Source of the DNA: 55-13 sp037190145 | GTDB taxonomy: Bacteria; Armatimonadota; Fimbriimonadia; Fimbriimonadales; Fimbriimonadaceae | Direction of reading: 5' to 3' | Assembly: GCA_037190145.1 (NCBI GenBank) | Contig: JBBCJU010000013.1 | Location: 69,674-133,673 of the forward strand | DNA: 64,000 bases | In this document: positions 34,604 to 43,987 of the stretch, piece by piece | Layout of the letters: every line of letters begins with the position of its first letter | Numbering within the stretch: position 1 is the stretch's first letter | The notes under the pieces: model-generated | The model's database searches: none | What the model saw: the letters and a program-made list of their open reading frames with translations, nothing else | Told to the model about the DNA's origin: nothing | Made by a program: the position numbers and the translations under genes

Positions 34604-35905
34604 ATGCACCCGACCTTTGTTCGGTTCACAGTGTGGTGTCTAGCAGGCTCCATTGTAGGAATAGCGAATGCACAAGACACTCTTACCTTAAGTGAAGCGT
34701 TGCACTTGGCACGCTTAAACAACGGCAACATTAAAGCCGCATCACTAGATGTCCGAGCTGCGGGTGCGAGGGTGAATCAGGCCCGTAGCGCATTCCTCCC
34801 AACGGTCACACCATTTGCCGAGTACAACAATCGACGCTCGACAACAGATACGTCTTTGGGCAATGCAATCTCAAAGTTTGATGGAGTTACGACTGGGGTC
34901 AACGCCAGCTGGAACATCTTGGATGCTGGGCAACGAGAATTCAGTCTGCTCTCATCTCGACGAAGCGAGGATGCCCTACGGTTTGATTCGATGCAAACCC
35001 TTCGACGAACTTTAACCACGGTCCATCAGCAGTATTACGAAGCTCTTCGTGCTCAAGAATTGTTGCGTGTTGCCCAATCGCAGGTGGATCGAACCCAAAA
35101 GATTTATGATCAAGCTGAGTTTGGCGCTCGACCTGAGATTGGATCAGTAGCTAAAAAAGATGTTTATCAAGCTCAGGCTGATCTTCTGAACTCCAAGGTG
35201 GAGCTGCTGCGCGTTAAGAACCTGACCGCCACTTCCTTAAGCGATCTTAAAGCCACGATCGGTTGGGATCGGCAAGCTGAGCTGCCAACCCTCGAAAAAG
35301 TTGCCGAGCCCGCCAGCTATGAGCAGCCAGAGGATAAAGATAAGGTTGTTTCAACCGGTATTCAGGAACGAGCAGACCTTCGTGCCGCTCGCAAACGTAT
35401 TGAGTCGCAAGAATTCAACGTAAAGCGTGCAGATCGAGATGCGGGCTTTGGCTTTGATCTGGATTTGAATTACTCACGCAATTTCAGCCCCAATGAGGAT
35501 GATAATCGCAACCTCACCTTGATGGTCACCTATCCTCTGTTTGATGGTGGTCGCTTGCGAGAGGCAGCGCGAGAACAGAAGTTCTCTCTCCAAGCTTCTC
35601 GAGCCGCACTTGTCCAAACCGAGCGAGAAGCGCGAGCCGAAATCGAATCTGCCTATGCCCAATACACACAAAACATTGAGCGTGTGAAAGCTGCCAAGCA
35701 GGCTTTAGAAGCCGCTCAAGTGAATTATGATGCTGCCATAGCTGCTCAACGAGAGGGAGCCAATGACGTCATCGAAGTTCTAACCGCACAAGTTAGTCTG
35801 GTAACGGCTGAGTCAAATTACATTGAGGCGACGTATGACTTCTATATCTCCGACGTTAATTTGAGACTTGTAACCGGCAAGACCATACCGGGAGAGACGC
35901 AGTAG
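34604..35905 (+). CDS. TolC-family outer membrane efflux protein
   Basis: 433 residues with a signal peptide (VWCLAGSIVGIANAQ). Two repeated helix-strand halves are typical of TolC: LTLSEALHLARLNN, ASWNILDAGQREFSLL, then ALEAAQVNYDAAIAAQREGA and VTYPLFDGGRLRE. It forms the outer membrane channel of a tripartite efflux or secretion system with the next two genes. It begins about 110 bp upstream of the tRNA's 5' end, divergently. Confidence 0.92.
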   Translation: MHPTFVRFTVWCLAGSIVGIANAQDTLTLSEALHLARLNNGNIKAASLDVRAAGARVNQARSAFLPTVTPFAEYNNRRSTTDTSLGNAISKFDGVTTGVNASWNILDAGQREFSLLSSRRSEDALRFDSMQTLRRTLTTVHQQYYEALRAQELLRVAQSQVDRTQKIYDQAEFGARPEIGSVAKKDVYQAQADLLNSKVELLRVKNLTATSLSDLKATIGWDRQAELPTLEKVAEPASYEQPEDKDKVVSTGIQERADLRAARKRIESQEFNVKRADRDAGFGFDLDLNYSRNFSPNEDDNRNLTLMVTYPLFDGGRLREAAREQKFSLQASRAALVQTEREARAEIESAYAQYTQNIERVKAAKQALEAAQVNYDAAIAAQREGANDVIEVLTAQVSLVTAESNYIEATYDFYISDVNLRLVTGKTIPGETQ

Positions 35906-35908
35906 TCT

Positions 35909-37681
35909 ATGACAAAAGCAGTTTGGATCATTGGAGCCTTGGCTTTAGCCGGCGGCGGATATTGGTTTTTCTTTAAGGGTCGTGATACCGGAGAAGGTGA
36001 CATTGAGTACCGCTACTCCAAGGTTGAAAAGGGTGAGATCGTACGTTCTATCTCCGCCACTGGCTCTCTAGTAGCCAATACCCGTGTTGATATTAAGTCT
36101 AAGGCTGGAGGTAAGGTCGTTCGTCTCGCGGTTGATGAAGGATCCGTGGTCAAAAAAGGAGATCTCATTGCGGAGATTGATCCGGCAGACACTCAAGCAT
36201 CATACGATCAGGCCGCTGCCGATTTAACGTCTGCGCAGGCCCGAGCAAAACAGGCACAAGCAACCCTAAATCTCCAGATTGCCAACAGTAGGACAAGCGT
36301 TGCCGATGCTCAGGCGGCCTATGAGTCTGCAAAAGTGAGATTAGAGCGGGCCAAGGTTGAGTTGGGGCGGTCTCCCAGCTTGACGGCAGCCACGATTCGG
36401 AATGCTCAAGCTTCTTATGATGAGACACTTGAGTCTAAACGGCAGCTAGAACAGGTCACGATTCCACAACGGAGGCGAGATACGCAGGGCACTCATGATC
36501 GGACAAAGGCCGATTTTGATGTCGCTCAAGCCGAATACACTCGGCAACAACGCTTGCTTGAACAAGGGTTCACAACACAGGCAACTGTAGAAAGGGCCAA
36601 GGGGTCGCTAGAATCAGCTCGCGCCGCCTACCAACTTGCTCAAACCAACCTTAGCAATATCGACAAGGAGTTGTCATCGGAGGTGGCTTTGGCTAACGCG
36701 TCCATCGCTCGTGCAAAGGCTCAGTTGGATCAAGCCAAAACAAATGCAACTGATACGGCGATCCAACGCACAAATGTATCGGAAGCACAGAAAGCGGTCC
36801 AAATTGCCGAAATCAACCTGAGACAAGCCAAGGACGCGGTCATTAACAACCAAATCCGCAAAGAAGAGTACAGCGCCGCTCAAGCTTCTACCGTCCGAAG
36901 TCGAGTCTCCGTTGAAAATGCAAAAGTTCAGCTAGACAGCACGACTGTTCTCGCGCCTAGGGATGGCGTTGTGACCACCAAGTATTTGGAAGAGGGGACC
37001 ATCATTCCCCCAGGTACCAGCACGTTCTCCGAAGGGACCAGTATTGTGCAACTCAGTGACGTCACCACCATGTATGTTGAGTGCGCAGTGGTAGAAGCAG
37101 ACGTGGCCCAGGTAAAGCCTGGTCAGAAAGTAAGAATCCGAACTGAAGCTTTCAAGGGCCTCGCAGTTGACGGTGTTGTGGATCGAGTGAATCCAGCCGC
37201 TACAACAGAGAACAACATTACGGCCGTGAAAGTCCGAGTCAAGATTCTCCCTGGCGCCAAAGCTCAACTACTCCCTGGAATGACGGCGACATGTGAATTC
37301 CTTACCTTAGAAAAGAAGGATGTCTTGATTGTCCCTAGCCAAGCTATCAAACAGGATGGAGAGCAGTCTTATGTAGAGGTGAAGTCTACTGATCCGAAGA
37401 AGCCTCGACGCGTCGAGGTAAAGGTCGGCGAAGTGGGTAATGATGGAACAGAAATTCTGTCTGGCCTCAGCGAAGGAGATGAAATCGTCACCGCAACGAT
37501 TGATCTAGCGGCCCTAAGAGAGACTCAGCGCAAGATGCAAGAAGCCCAGGAAGGCGGAGGACTCGCTGGTGGGCAAGGTCAACGAAACAACAATCGCCAG
37601 CAACAAGGGCAACCTAGAGCCGGAGCAAGCCTGCAAATGGGAACCGGTAATCGGGGCGGTGGTGGAGGCGGAGGCCGCTAA
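35909..37681 (+). CDS. HlyD/MacA-type periplasmic adaptor with long coiled coil
   Basis: 590 residues. After an N-terminal anchor (AVWIIGALALAGGGYWFFF) comes a lipoyl half-motif (GSLVANTRVDIKSKAGGKVV). A very long Gln/Ala-rich coiled coil (about 85-340) is longer than in MacA. The second lipoyl half (TTVLAPRDGVVTTKYLEEGT) and beta-barrel follow. The C-terminus is a Gly/Gln-rich disordered tail (about 545-590). It links the permease to TolC. It is 3 bp after tolC, and its stop abuts the permease start (TAATG). Confidence 0.92.
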   Translation: MTKAVWIIGALALAGGGYWFFFKGRDTGEGDIEYRYSKVEKGEIVRSISATGSLVANTRVDIKSKAGGKVVRLAVDEGSVVKKGDLIAEIDPADTQASYDQAAADLTSAQARAKQAQATLNLQIANSRTSVADAQAAYESAKVRLERAKVELGRSPSLTAATIRNAQASYDETLESKRQLEQVTIPQRRRDTQGTHDRTKADFDVAQAEYTRQQRLLEQGFTTQATVERAKGSLESARAAYQLAQTNLSNIDKELSSEVALANASIARAKAQLDQAKTNATDTAIQRTNVSEAQKAVQIAEINLRQAKDAVINNQIRKEEYSAAQASTVRSRVSVENAKVQLDSTTVLAPRDGVVTTKYLEEGTIIPPGTSTFSEGTSIVQLSDVTTMYVECAVVEADVAQVKPGQKVRIRTEAFKGLAVDGVVDRVNPAATTENNITAVKVRVKILPGAKAQLLPGMTATCEFLTLEKKDVLIVPSQAIKQDGEQSYVEVKSTDPKKPRRVEVKVGEVGNDGTEILSGLSEGDEIVTATIDLAALRETQRKMQEAQEGGGLAGGQGQRNNNRQQQGQPRAGASLQMGTGNRGGGGGGGR

Positions 37682-38892
37682 TGAAAGTCGGCGACTCCTT
37701 CCAGTCCGCCTTACGCGCCATCGCAGCCAACAAACTGCGATCTGCGCTGACCATGCTGGGCGTTATCATCGGTGTGGGATCGGTCATTGCGATGATCGGG
37801 ATTGGCGAAGGTACGAAGAAACAGTCGCTGGAAAACATCTCAAAGATGGGCTCCAATATGCTCACCGTTATGCCAGACTGGCGTCGCGGTGGGCAAAGTA
37901 TGGGCTCTTCTGCCCCTCCAAGCCTGAAGCAAGAGGATGTCAAAGATCTTACGGATCAAGTACCTCTGATCAAGAACATCACGGGAGTGGTAAGCGGCAA
38001 CAGAACCGTCGTTTTCGGTAACAAAAGCACCCAAACAAGCATCACTGGCGGTATGCCGGAGATTGCGATTATCCGAAATGCAACCCAGATGTTTCAGGGC
38101 GGATGGTTCACCTATGAGGACAATGAGCTGCAGACCCAAAAAGCAGTGCTTGGGTATCAAGTGTACGATCAGCTTTTTCAAGGTGAAAACGCGATCGGAT
38201 CAACCATCCGAATCGGTAGCCAAAACTTTGAAGTTGTCGGAGTCGTCGAGTTCAAGGGCGGGTCTGGATGGAGAAATCCTGATGACCAAGTCTATGTTCC
38301 CCTAGAAACCGCCATGAAGAAGCTCCTGGGCAAGACAAACCTTGACCAGATCAATATTGAAGCTTCAAATACTGAGTTGATGCCTATCACTCAGATCATG
38401 GTGGAAGAGGTATTGAACCGAAAGCGCCGAAACGCTGCCGGGGAATCGCTTTTCCGAGTGTTCAACCAAGGTGAAATGATCCAACAGATGGAAGAGCAAA
38501 CGGCCCTGTTGGGTGCGCTCTTGGCCGGTATTGCTTCCGTATCGCTCTTAGTTGGCGGAATCGGAATCATGAACATCATGCTTGTTTCCGTTACTGAGCG
38601 GACCCGTGAGATTGGACTTCGCAAAGCCATCGGAGCTAAGCGGGAGGGCATTCTCACGCAGTTTCTTCTTGAAAGTGTGGTGATGTGCCTCTGCGGTGGC
38701 GCATTGGGCATTCTCTTTGGGTCGGTTGGGGTCATTGGCGTGGCCAAACTGTTTAAGGTTCCGCCAGTCATCAATACAACTTCGATCACCACAGCCTTCT
38801 TCTTCTCCGCTGCAGTTGGGGTCTTCTTTGGACTGTATCCAGCTCTGCGCGCAAGTCGGTTGGAACCTATTCAGGCTCTTAGGTACGAATAA
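37681..38892 (+). CDS. MacB/FtsX-type ABC transporter permease
   Basis: 403 residues. The N-terminal segment (SALRAIAANKLRSALTMLGV) and first membrane helix are followed by a large MacB-like periplasmic domain. Three C-terminal membrane helices include the FtsX motif (TERTREIGLRKAIGAKR) and end with FFGLYPALRASRLEPIQALR. No ABC ATPase is fused or adjacent. It therefore depends on an ATPase encoded elsewhere, which is unusual for a TolC-adaptor-permease operon. Confidence 0.9.
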   Translation: MKVGDSFQSALRAIAANKLRSALTMLGVIIGVGSVIAMIGIGEGTKKQSLENISKMGSNMLTVMPDWRRGGQSMGSSAPPSLKQEDVKDLTDQVPLIKNITGVVSGNRTVVFGNKSTQTSITGGMPEIAIIRNATQMFQGGWFTYEDNELQTQKAVLGYQVYDQLFQGENAIGSTIRIGSQNFEVVGVVEFKGGSGWRNPDDQVYVPLETAMKKLLGKTNLDQINIEASNTELMPITQIMVEEVLNRKRRNAAGESLFRVFNQGEMIQQMEEQTALLGALLAGIASVSLLVGGIGIMNIMLVSVTERTREIGLRKAIGAKREGILTQFLLESVVMCLCGGALGILFGSVGVIGVAKLFKVPPVINTTSITTAFFFSAAVGVFFGLYPALRASRLEPIQALRYE

Positions 38893-39284
38893 TGCAGTCG
38901 CCGCGTCGAACTGGTTCAGAGTTCGAAGACGCGGCGGCAGATTTTCTGCTTGAGATCGGATTTACGATCATCACCCGCCGATTCAAGGCAAGGACCGGAG
39001 AGCTTGACCTCATTGCTTTGGATGATGATTTATTGGTTTTTGTCGAGGTGAAGCAACGATCGACATCTGATCTACCCGAGGCTTCCATCACCAAGCTAAA
39101 GATTCAGCGGCTTTACTCCGCAGCTCGGGAATATCTAAGCAAGACGGATCAGACAGATCGTGACTTCCGATTTGATGTCATTGCCTTTGCTGGAAAGCAG
39201 ATTCGGCACCACCGTAATGTGTTCATGGATAATGCAGACCTCGATGCGGTGGGTGCTGAAGATGACCCAGAGCCATACCATTAG
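38892..39284 (+). CDS. yraN: YraN/UPF0102 family endonuclease-like protein
   Basis: 130 residues. GSEFEDAAADFLLEIGF, RRFKARTGELDLIA and LLVFVEVKQR give the E-x(n)-GExD-ExK core of an endonuclease-like fold. The substrate is unknown; the family is often linked with Holliday-junction-like functions. The start shares one base with the permease stop (TAATG), so it is coupled to the efflux operon. Confidence 0.9.
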   Translation: MQSPRRTGSEFEDAAADFLLEIGFTIITRRFKARTGELDLIALDDDLLVFVEVKQRSTSDLPEASITKLKIQRLYSAAREYLSKTDQTDRDFRFDVIAFAGKQIRHHRNVFMDNADLDAVGAEDDPEPYH

Positions 39285-39307
39285 CTGGGCCAAAATCAAA
39301 CCGTCGT

Positions 39308-41641
39308 ATGTATTTCACGAAGTACCCTCATCGTTCTAACTTCACGTACCTTCAGGATTACGCATCTGAATCCAGTACAGGAACGGTAGGCAAACACCCA
39401 GTTAGCCTGCACTTGGAGAGCCACCAAGACGATATCTATCATGTTCGAGTGATGGCAGATAGGTGGACCGAAAACGACTGCCTTGAAACCCTTGACATCC
39501 CTTCCGCTAGTGAAAGGCACCGGTTGAAGATTAACGAAGAAGGGCAGCTTGTTCTGATGGGGAAAGACGGCAAACCTCTTATTCAAAGCCCCTCTGGTAA
39601 GTCATTTGGAGTATGTGGAGATCACTCAATATTCCAGTTTGAGACTAGTCCGGAGGCGAAATACTTTGGCCTTGGCGAAAAAACCTTTGGACGGATTGAG
39701 GTTTCCGGTATTCGCACGAAGTTCTGGAACACCGATGTTTGGGGAGATTTTCACCACAAACAATGGGGCGATGAGCCAACTGATCCACCCTATTTCTCGA
39801 CTCCTTATCTCGCCACACGAATTGGCGATGAGTGGGTTGGATTTCTACTTCATAACCCCTATCCTTGCTTTTTTGAGATACCGGGCACGGATGAATCTAG
39901 AGTCTTTGTGGAGTGGCAGAGGACCGCACCGGAGCTTATCATGGGATCTGAGGGCGGAGAGCCCAATCTATGGATTCTCTATGCCACCAGCCTAAGAGAG
40001 CTTACGCGCAAACTGCAGAAGCTGGTGGGTGTAACTCCACTTCCCCCTCTATGGGCGCTGGGGTATCACCAATCTCGTTGGGGATATGGTGGCCATGATG
40101 ACCTTCTTGAGCTAGACCGTAAGTTCACCGAAAACAAAATCCCCTGTGATTCCCTTTGGCTGGATCTAGATTACATGGATGGATTCCGCATATTCACAGT
40201 TGCAGAGAAGGCATTTCCTCACGGTGTGGCGGCAACCAACGAGGGCTTATCAGAGTCTGGGCGGCGCATTATCCCAATCATTGATCCGGGCGTAAAGCAT
40301 GATCCCGGTTATCGGGTCTATGATGACGGGCTGGCACAAGATGTCTTCTGTCAAAACGCGGAAGGCAACCCATTCATCGGCATGGTATGGCCCGGAGAAA
40401 CTGTCTTTCCAGACTTTACGCTAAGGAAAGCACAAGATTGGTGGGCCGGGTATGCCAAAGAGTTTCGAGAACTTGGGTTCGGTGGATGCTGGGTAGATAT
40501 GAACGACCCTTCAACTGGCCCAGTGGACCCAACTGGCATGCTTTTTCAGGGTGGCTCCAAGCCTCATGCCTTTGCTCACAATACTTATGCGTTAGGTATG
40601 CAGATGGCTACCAAACAAGGTTTCTTGCAAGCTAAGCCTAATGAACGTCCCTTTATTCTTAGCCGCTCAGGATACATAGGATCCAGCAAAAACGCCGCTA
40701 TCTGGACAGGGGACAACCTATCCAACGAGTTCTATTTACGCATTTCCATTCCCACGACTATTGGCATGGGGCTGAGCGGTCTTCCCTTTAACGGGCCTGA
40801 CATTGGTGGGTTTGGCGGAGATGTAACGGATCAACTGATGCAGGACTGGGTTAAGGCCTGCTTCCTATTCCCATTTATGCGCAACCACAGCATGCTTGGG
40901 ACTAGGGTTCAAGAGCCGTTCTCATTCCCAGTAGCCACGATGCAGATATTGCGCAAGTACATCCGTTTACGTTACAAACTTCTGCCTTACCTATACAACT
41001 TGTTTATTGATCAAGAAGAGCTAGGCGACCCAATCCTTCGCCCACTGATCTATGAATACGAAGACGCTGGATTGCATTCTGTAGACGACCAGTTCCTTAT
41101 TGGGCCCCACATCCTTCAAGCTCCAATTCTTGGGAAAGAGAGATCTCGGGAGGTTCTCCTGCCTGGTAACCAGCATTGGTATGACGCTCGTAATGGTCAA
41201 TGGGTGGAACCGGGCACTGGTGTCGTAAAGGTTGCCCCTGGTGAAACACCCTTGTTCTTCGCCGCTGGGGCTATCGTGCCCATGCAACTTGGGACGCCAA
41301 CCTCTGCCCACAAGGAGATGAGCAAAGTAGGTTTCCACATCTTCATTCCTTCCGACTGGAACGGAGAGTCTTCATATACTTATCGAGTGGATGATGGCAT
41401 TTCATTCGATTATCGAAACGGAAAAAGAAGCCAAGTGAGCATCCGTTTGGTATCCGTAAATGGGAATGTGGCCATCAGTTGGGAACAAGACGAAGACGGG
41501 TACGGAAGAATTTCTCCAACCTTTGTCGTTCACGGACGCGTGAAGAGTGTTCGGGCCAATGGTTCAGACGGAATACAGAAAGTAGATCGAGTGGTTCTAG
41601 CAGGAAGATCACTGCCGGTCGACGTAGTAAAGGTGAAATAA
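39308..41641 (+). CDS. Alpha-glucosidase, glycoside hydrolase family 31
   Basis: 777 residues. LPPLWALGYHQSRWGYG and DSLWLDLDYMDGF open the barrel. GCWVDMNDPS holds the nucleophile Asp, here followed by Asn-Asp instead of the usual Asn-Glu, and IWTGDNLSNEF the acid/base Asp. It cleaves terminal alpha-glucosides or alpha-xylosides. No signal peptide is visible, so it is likely cytosolic. The next gene begins immediately after its stop. Confidence 0.92.
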   Translation: MYFTKYPHRSNFTYLQDYASESSTGTVGKHPVSLHLESHQDDIYHVRVMADRWTENDCLETLDIPSASERHRLKINEEGQLVLMGKDGKPLIQSPSGKSFGVCGDHSIFQFETSPEAKYFGLGEKTFGRIEVSGIRTKFWNTDVWGDFHHKQWGDEPTDPPYFSTPYLATRIGDEWVGFLLHNPYPCFFEIPGTDESRVFVEWQRTAPELIMGSEGGEPNLWILYATSLRELTRKLQKLVGVTPLPPLWALGYHQSRWGYGGHDDLLELDRKFTENKIPCDSLWLDLDYMDGFRIFTVAEKAFPHGVAATNEGLSESGRRIIPIIDPGVKHDPGYRVYDDGLAQDVFCQNAEGNPFIGMVWPGETVFPDFTLRKAQDWWAGYAKEFRELGFGGCWVDMNDPSTGPVDPTGMLFQGGSKPHAFAHNTYALGMQMATKQGFLQAKPNERPFILSRSGYIGSSKNAAIWTGDNLSNEFYLRISIPTTIGMGLSGLPFNGPDIGGFGGDVTDQLMQDWVKACFLFPFMRNHSMLGTRVQEPFSFPVATMQILRKYIRLRYKLLPYLYNLFIDQEELGDPILRPLIYEYEDAGLHSVDDQFLIGPHILQAPILGKERSREVLLPGNQHWYDARNGQWVEPGTGVVKVAPGETPLFFAAGAIVPMQLGTPTSAHKEMSKVGFHIFIPSDWNGESSYTYRVDDGISFDYRNGKRSQVSIRLVSVNGNVAISWEQDEDGYGRISPTFVVHGRVKSVRANGSDGIQKVDRVVLAGRSLPVDVVKVK

Positions 41642-42220
41642 ATGTTTACCGGAATCATTCAGGGCATTGGGCAAGTCAGTCATTTTCAGGGATCACGGCT
41701 GGAGATTCAAACCGTGGACGCCTGGCCAAATGACCCGATAGCAGCAGGAGAAAGTGTAGCCGTTAACGGTTGCTGTCTTACTGCGCTAGAAGATGGAACT
41801 CTCTACTTCGACTTAAGCCCTGAAACCAGGCTTCGCACAGCATTCCACCAAGTCCATGTCGGAAGCAGGGTGAATCTAGAGCGAGCCATGCGCCCTACCG
41901 ATAGATTTGGCGGCCACATTGTTCAAGGTCACGTTGACACAGTGGCGGAAGTCGTAGCGATTCTCCAAGACGGCGAATTCACCGTATTTCGGTTCCGCAT
42001 TCCAAACGAGTTTGATAAGTACCTGATCGGTAAAGGCTCCGTTACCGTAAATGGCATCAGTTTAACGGTCGTAAATCCTATGTCGGGTGAGTTTGATGTT
42101 TGGATAGTGCCTCATACGTTAAAGGAAACAACTTTAGGAGACTTAAAGCCAAGTGAAGTTGTGAACATTGAGTTCGATGTTCTGGCTAAACATCTGGAAA
42201 AACTGATGTCTTCTGAATAG
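41642..42220 (+). CDS. ribE: Riboflavin synthase alpha chain
   Basis: 192 residues, two lumazine-binding repeats. MFTGIIQGIGQVSHF with SVAVNGCCLTA is the first, and GGHIVQGHVDTVAEV with VNGISLTVV the second. It dismutates 6,7-dimethyl-8-ribityllumazine to riboflavin. The ATG directly abuts the glucosidase stop (TAAATG). No FMN riboswitch is seen, as expected for an internal operon position. Confidence 0.94.
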   Translation: MFTGIIQGIGQVSHFQGSRLEIQTVDAWPNDPIAAGESVAVNGCCLTALEDGTLYFDLSPETRLRTAFHQVHVGSRVNLERAMRPTDRFGGHIVQGHVDTVAEVVAILQDGEFTVFRFRIPNEFDKYLIGKGSVTVNGISLTVVNPMSGEFDVWIVPHTLKETTLGDLKPSEVVNIEFDVLAKHLEKLMSSE

Positions 42221-42346
42221 TGTTTTCTATGTCATTGAAAATCACTACTAAAGCTAATTATTAAGACATCCATAACCCATTTCCTGTATTTTTCCCCTGC
42301 AGAACTCAATACTCATTACCAATGAACATAGCATTGGGGCTAAGGT

Positions 42347-43942
42347 ATGAGAATTGAAGAATTTGGGTTGGACAGTGTCGAGAGAAGACGGCGACTAGAG
42401 CTATATCGTATTGGCACAGATGAGGTTCGGGATCTAAAGGCGCTTAAGAGCATCCTTGAACCCAAACTTCCTTGGGTCATTGACGAATTCTATACGCATC
42501 TTGAGAAATACCCAGATGCACTACACATAATTTCGAACGCTGGAAGCAGTATTGAGAAGCTCAAGAAAACGAATCCAGCTTACTTCGCAGAGTTGTTTCG
42601 GGGCGAGTTTGATGAACAGTACTTCGCAAGTCGCCTAATTGTTGGCAAAATCCATGCCGCTATCGGATTAACTCCTGTTTGGTTCTTTGCCGCGATGAGT
42701 AGCTACTATCAGTGCATTTACCCACTCATCACAAAGAAGCTTTGGTATAGTCCGGGACGGTCAGGAAAACTGATTAGCGCCTTCCAAAAAACGCTCAACT
42801 TGGATCAGGAATTGATCATGGAAGCCTACATAGAGTACGGCTACATCGGAAAAATCCGCGAGGTAAACACCGAAGTCAACCTTGTTATTAAGGGCTTGGT
42901 GAGTAATAGTGAGCAGCTTCAACAAGCGGCTGATGAGAGCGGACGTGCGACTCAGGAAGTGGCCAAAGTTTCTGAGCAAGTCGCCCACTCTGGACAAATG
43001 CAGGCTGAGGTAACTCAAAAGGCTTCTGTATCCATGAACAGTCTTTCGATAAACAGCTCTGTGATGGTCAATGGCGGCTATGAGCAACAAATGGCACTAT
43101 CGGAAGCAAGCGCATCAGTATCGACTGTCCAAGCACAGATTGCAACCATTGATGAGCAAGCCAAGATGTGGGAGCATATCAGGGATAGGATCGAGGCGAT
43201 TGATCGACTCAAAGCAACCGTTGAGGAAACAGCTTCACGAGTTCAGGAAATGAACACCCGTAGCGATCAGATTGGACGAATTGTTCAAACCATCGACGAT
43301 ATTGCCGCTCAGACAAATCTGCTTGCCCTCAATGCCGCGATTGAAGCTGCGAGAGCTGGTGAGCATGGTAGGGGATTTGCTGTGGTCGCGGAGGAAGTAC
43401 GGAAACTGGCCGAGAACTCTTCCGGATCCACTAAGGAGATCACGGGCCTCATACGTGCCATTCAAGACGGAAGTCAAGAAGCAATGTCTGCTATGCAACG
43501 TACTGTTGACGATGTGCAAATGGCGCTTGAAGTAACAAACGACGCAGCGGCCTGCTTGGAACGTATTGCCTCTGTGGCAACGGAGACCGCTCGCAGCAAC
43601 GAATCTCTGTCAATCGCGATGAACAAGGTCAATACCGTCGCAGAATCCAACGCAGTTATTCTCCAAACCGTTGGGACAGAAATCGAAAGCGTGAATGCGG
43701 CCATTGAGAACATCGCTGCAATCACGGAAGAGAACTCCGCTGCAAGTGAAGAAATGAGTGCCTCAACCGAGGAAATGAGTGCTCAGGTTGAAGAGCTTGT
43801 TGCAAGCCTAAAGGAGCTAGATCAACAGATCACACGACTTCACGAAATCGGGAATGTTGCCGATGAGGTCATCAACAAAAGCCGGAGCGATCAGGCTCAG
43901 AAGCAAGCATCTCATTCTGCACACATCCGACTTGCAGCCTAA
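42347..43942 (+). CDS. Soluble globin-coupled methyl-accepting chemotaxis transducer (HemAT-like)
   Basis: 531 residues with no membrane segment. Residues 1-180 form a protoglobin-type sensor (PWVIDEFYTHLEKYPDALHI, GKIHAAIGLTPVWFFAA with the candidate haem-ligand His). The C-terminal methyl-accepting domain contains the signalling hairpin IDDIAAQTNLLALNAAIEAA, then GRGFAVVAEEVRKLAENS. It probably senses O2 or another gas and signals to CheA. No che genes are in the window. A 12-base inverted structure after ribE separates the two transcripts only weakly. Confidence 0.9.
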   Translation: MRIEEFGLDSVERRRRLELYRIGTDEVRDLKALKSILEPKLPWVIDEFYTHLEKYPDALHIISNAGSSIEKLKKTNPAYFAELFRGEFDEQYFASRLIVGKIHAAIGLTPVWFFAAMSSYYQCIYPLITKKLWYSPGRSGKLISAFQKTLNLDQELIMEAYIEYGYIGKIREVNTEVNLVIKGLVSNSEQLQQAADESGRATQEVAKVSEQVAHSGQMQAEVTQKASVSMNSLSINSSVMVNGGYEQQMALSEASASVSTVQAQIATIDEQAKMWEHIRDRIEAIDRLKATVEETASRVQEMNTRSDQIGRIVQTIDDIAAQTNLLALNAAIEAARAGEHGRGFAVVAEEVRKLAENSSGSTKEITGLIRAIQDGSQEAMSAMQRTVDDVQMALEVTNDAAACLERIASVATETARSNESLSIAMNKVNTVAESNAVILQTVGTEIESVNAAIENIAAITEENSAASEEMSASTEEMSAQVEELVASLKELDQQITRLHEIGNVADEVINKSRSDQAQKQASHSAHIRLAA

Positions 43943-43953
43943 AGCATTAGGCC

Positions 43954-43987
43954 TGATTTGTAACCTCAGCATTGAGGTTACAAATCA
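43954..43987. terminator. Bidirectional hairpin between the chemoreceptor and gyrB
   Basis: A 15-bp perfect stem (TGATTTGTAACCTCA and its complement) with loop GCAT. It overlaps the gyrB stop codon (43985-43987). There is no long T-run, but position and stem strength suggest termination for both converging genes. Confidence 0.7.

Noticed and set aside
41642..42220. FMN riboswitch upstream of riboflavin synthase
   Set aside because: The ATG directly follows the glucosidase stop, leaving no leader space.
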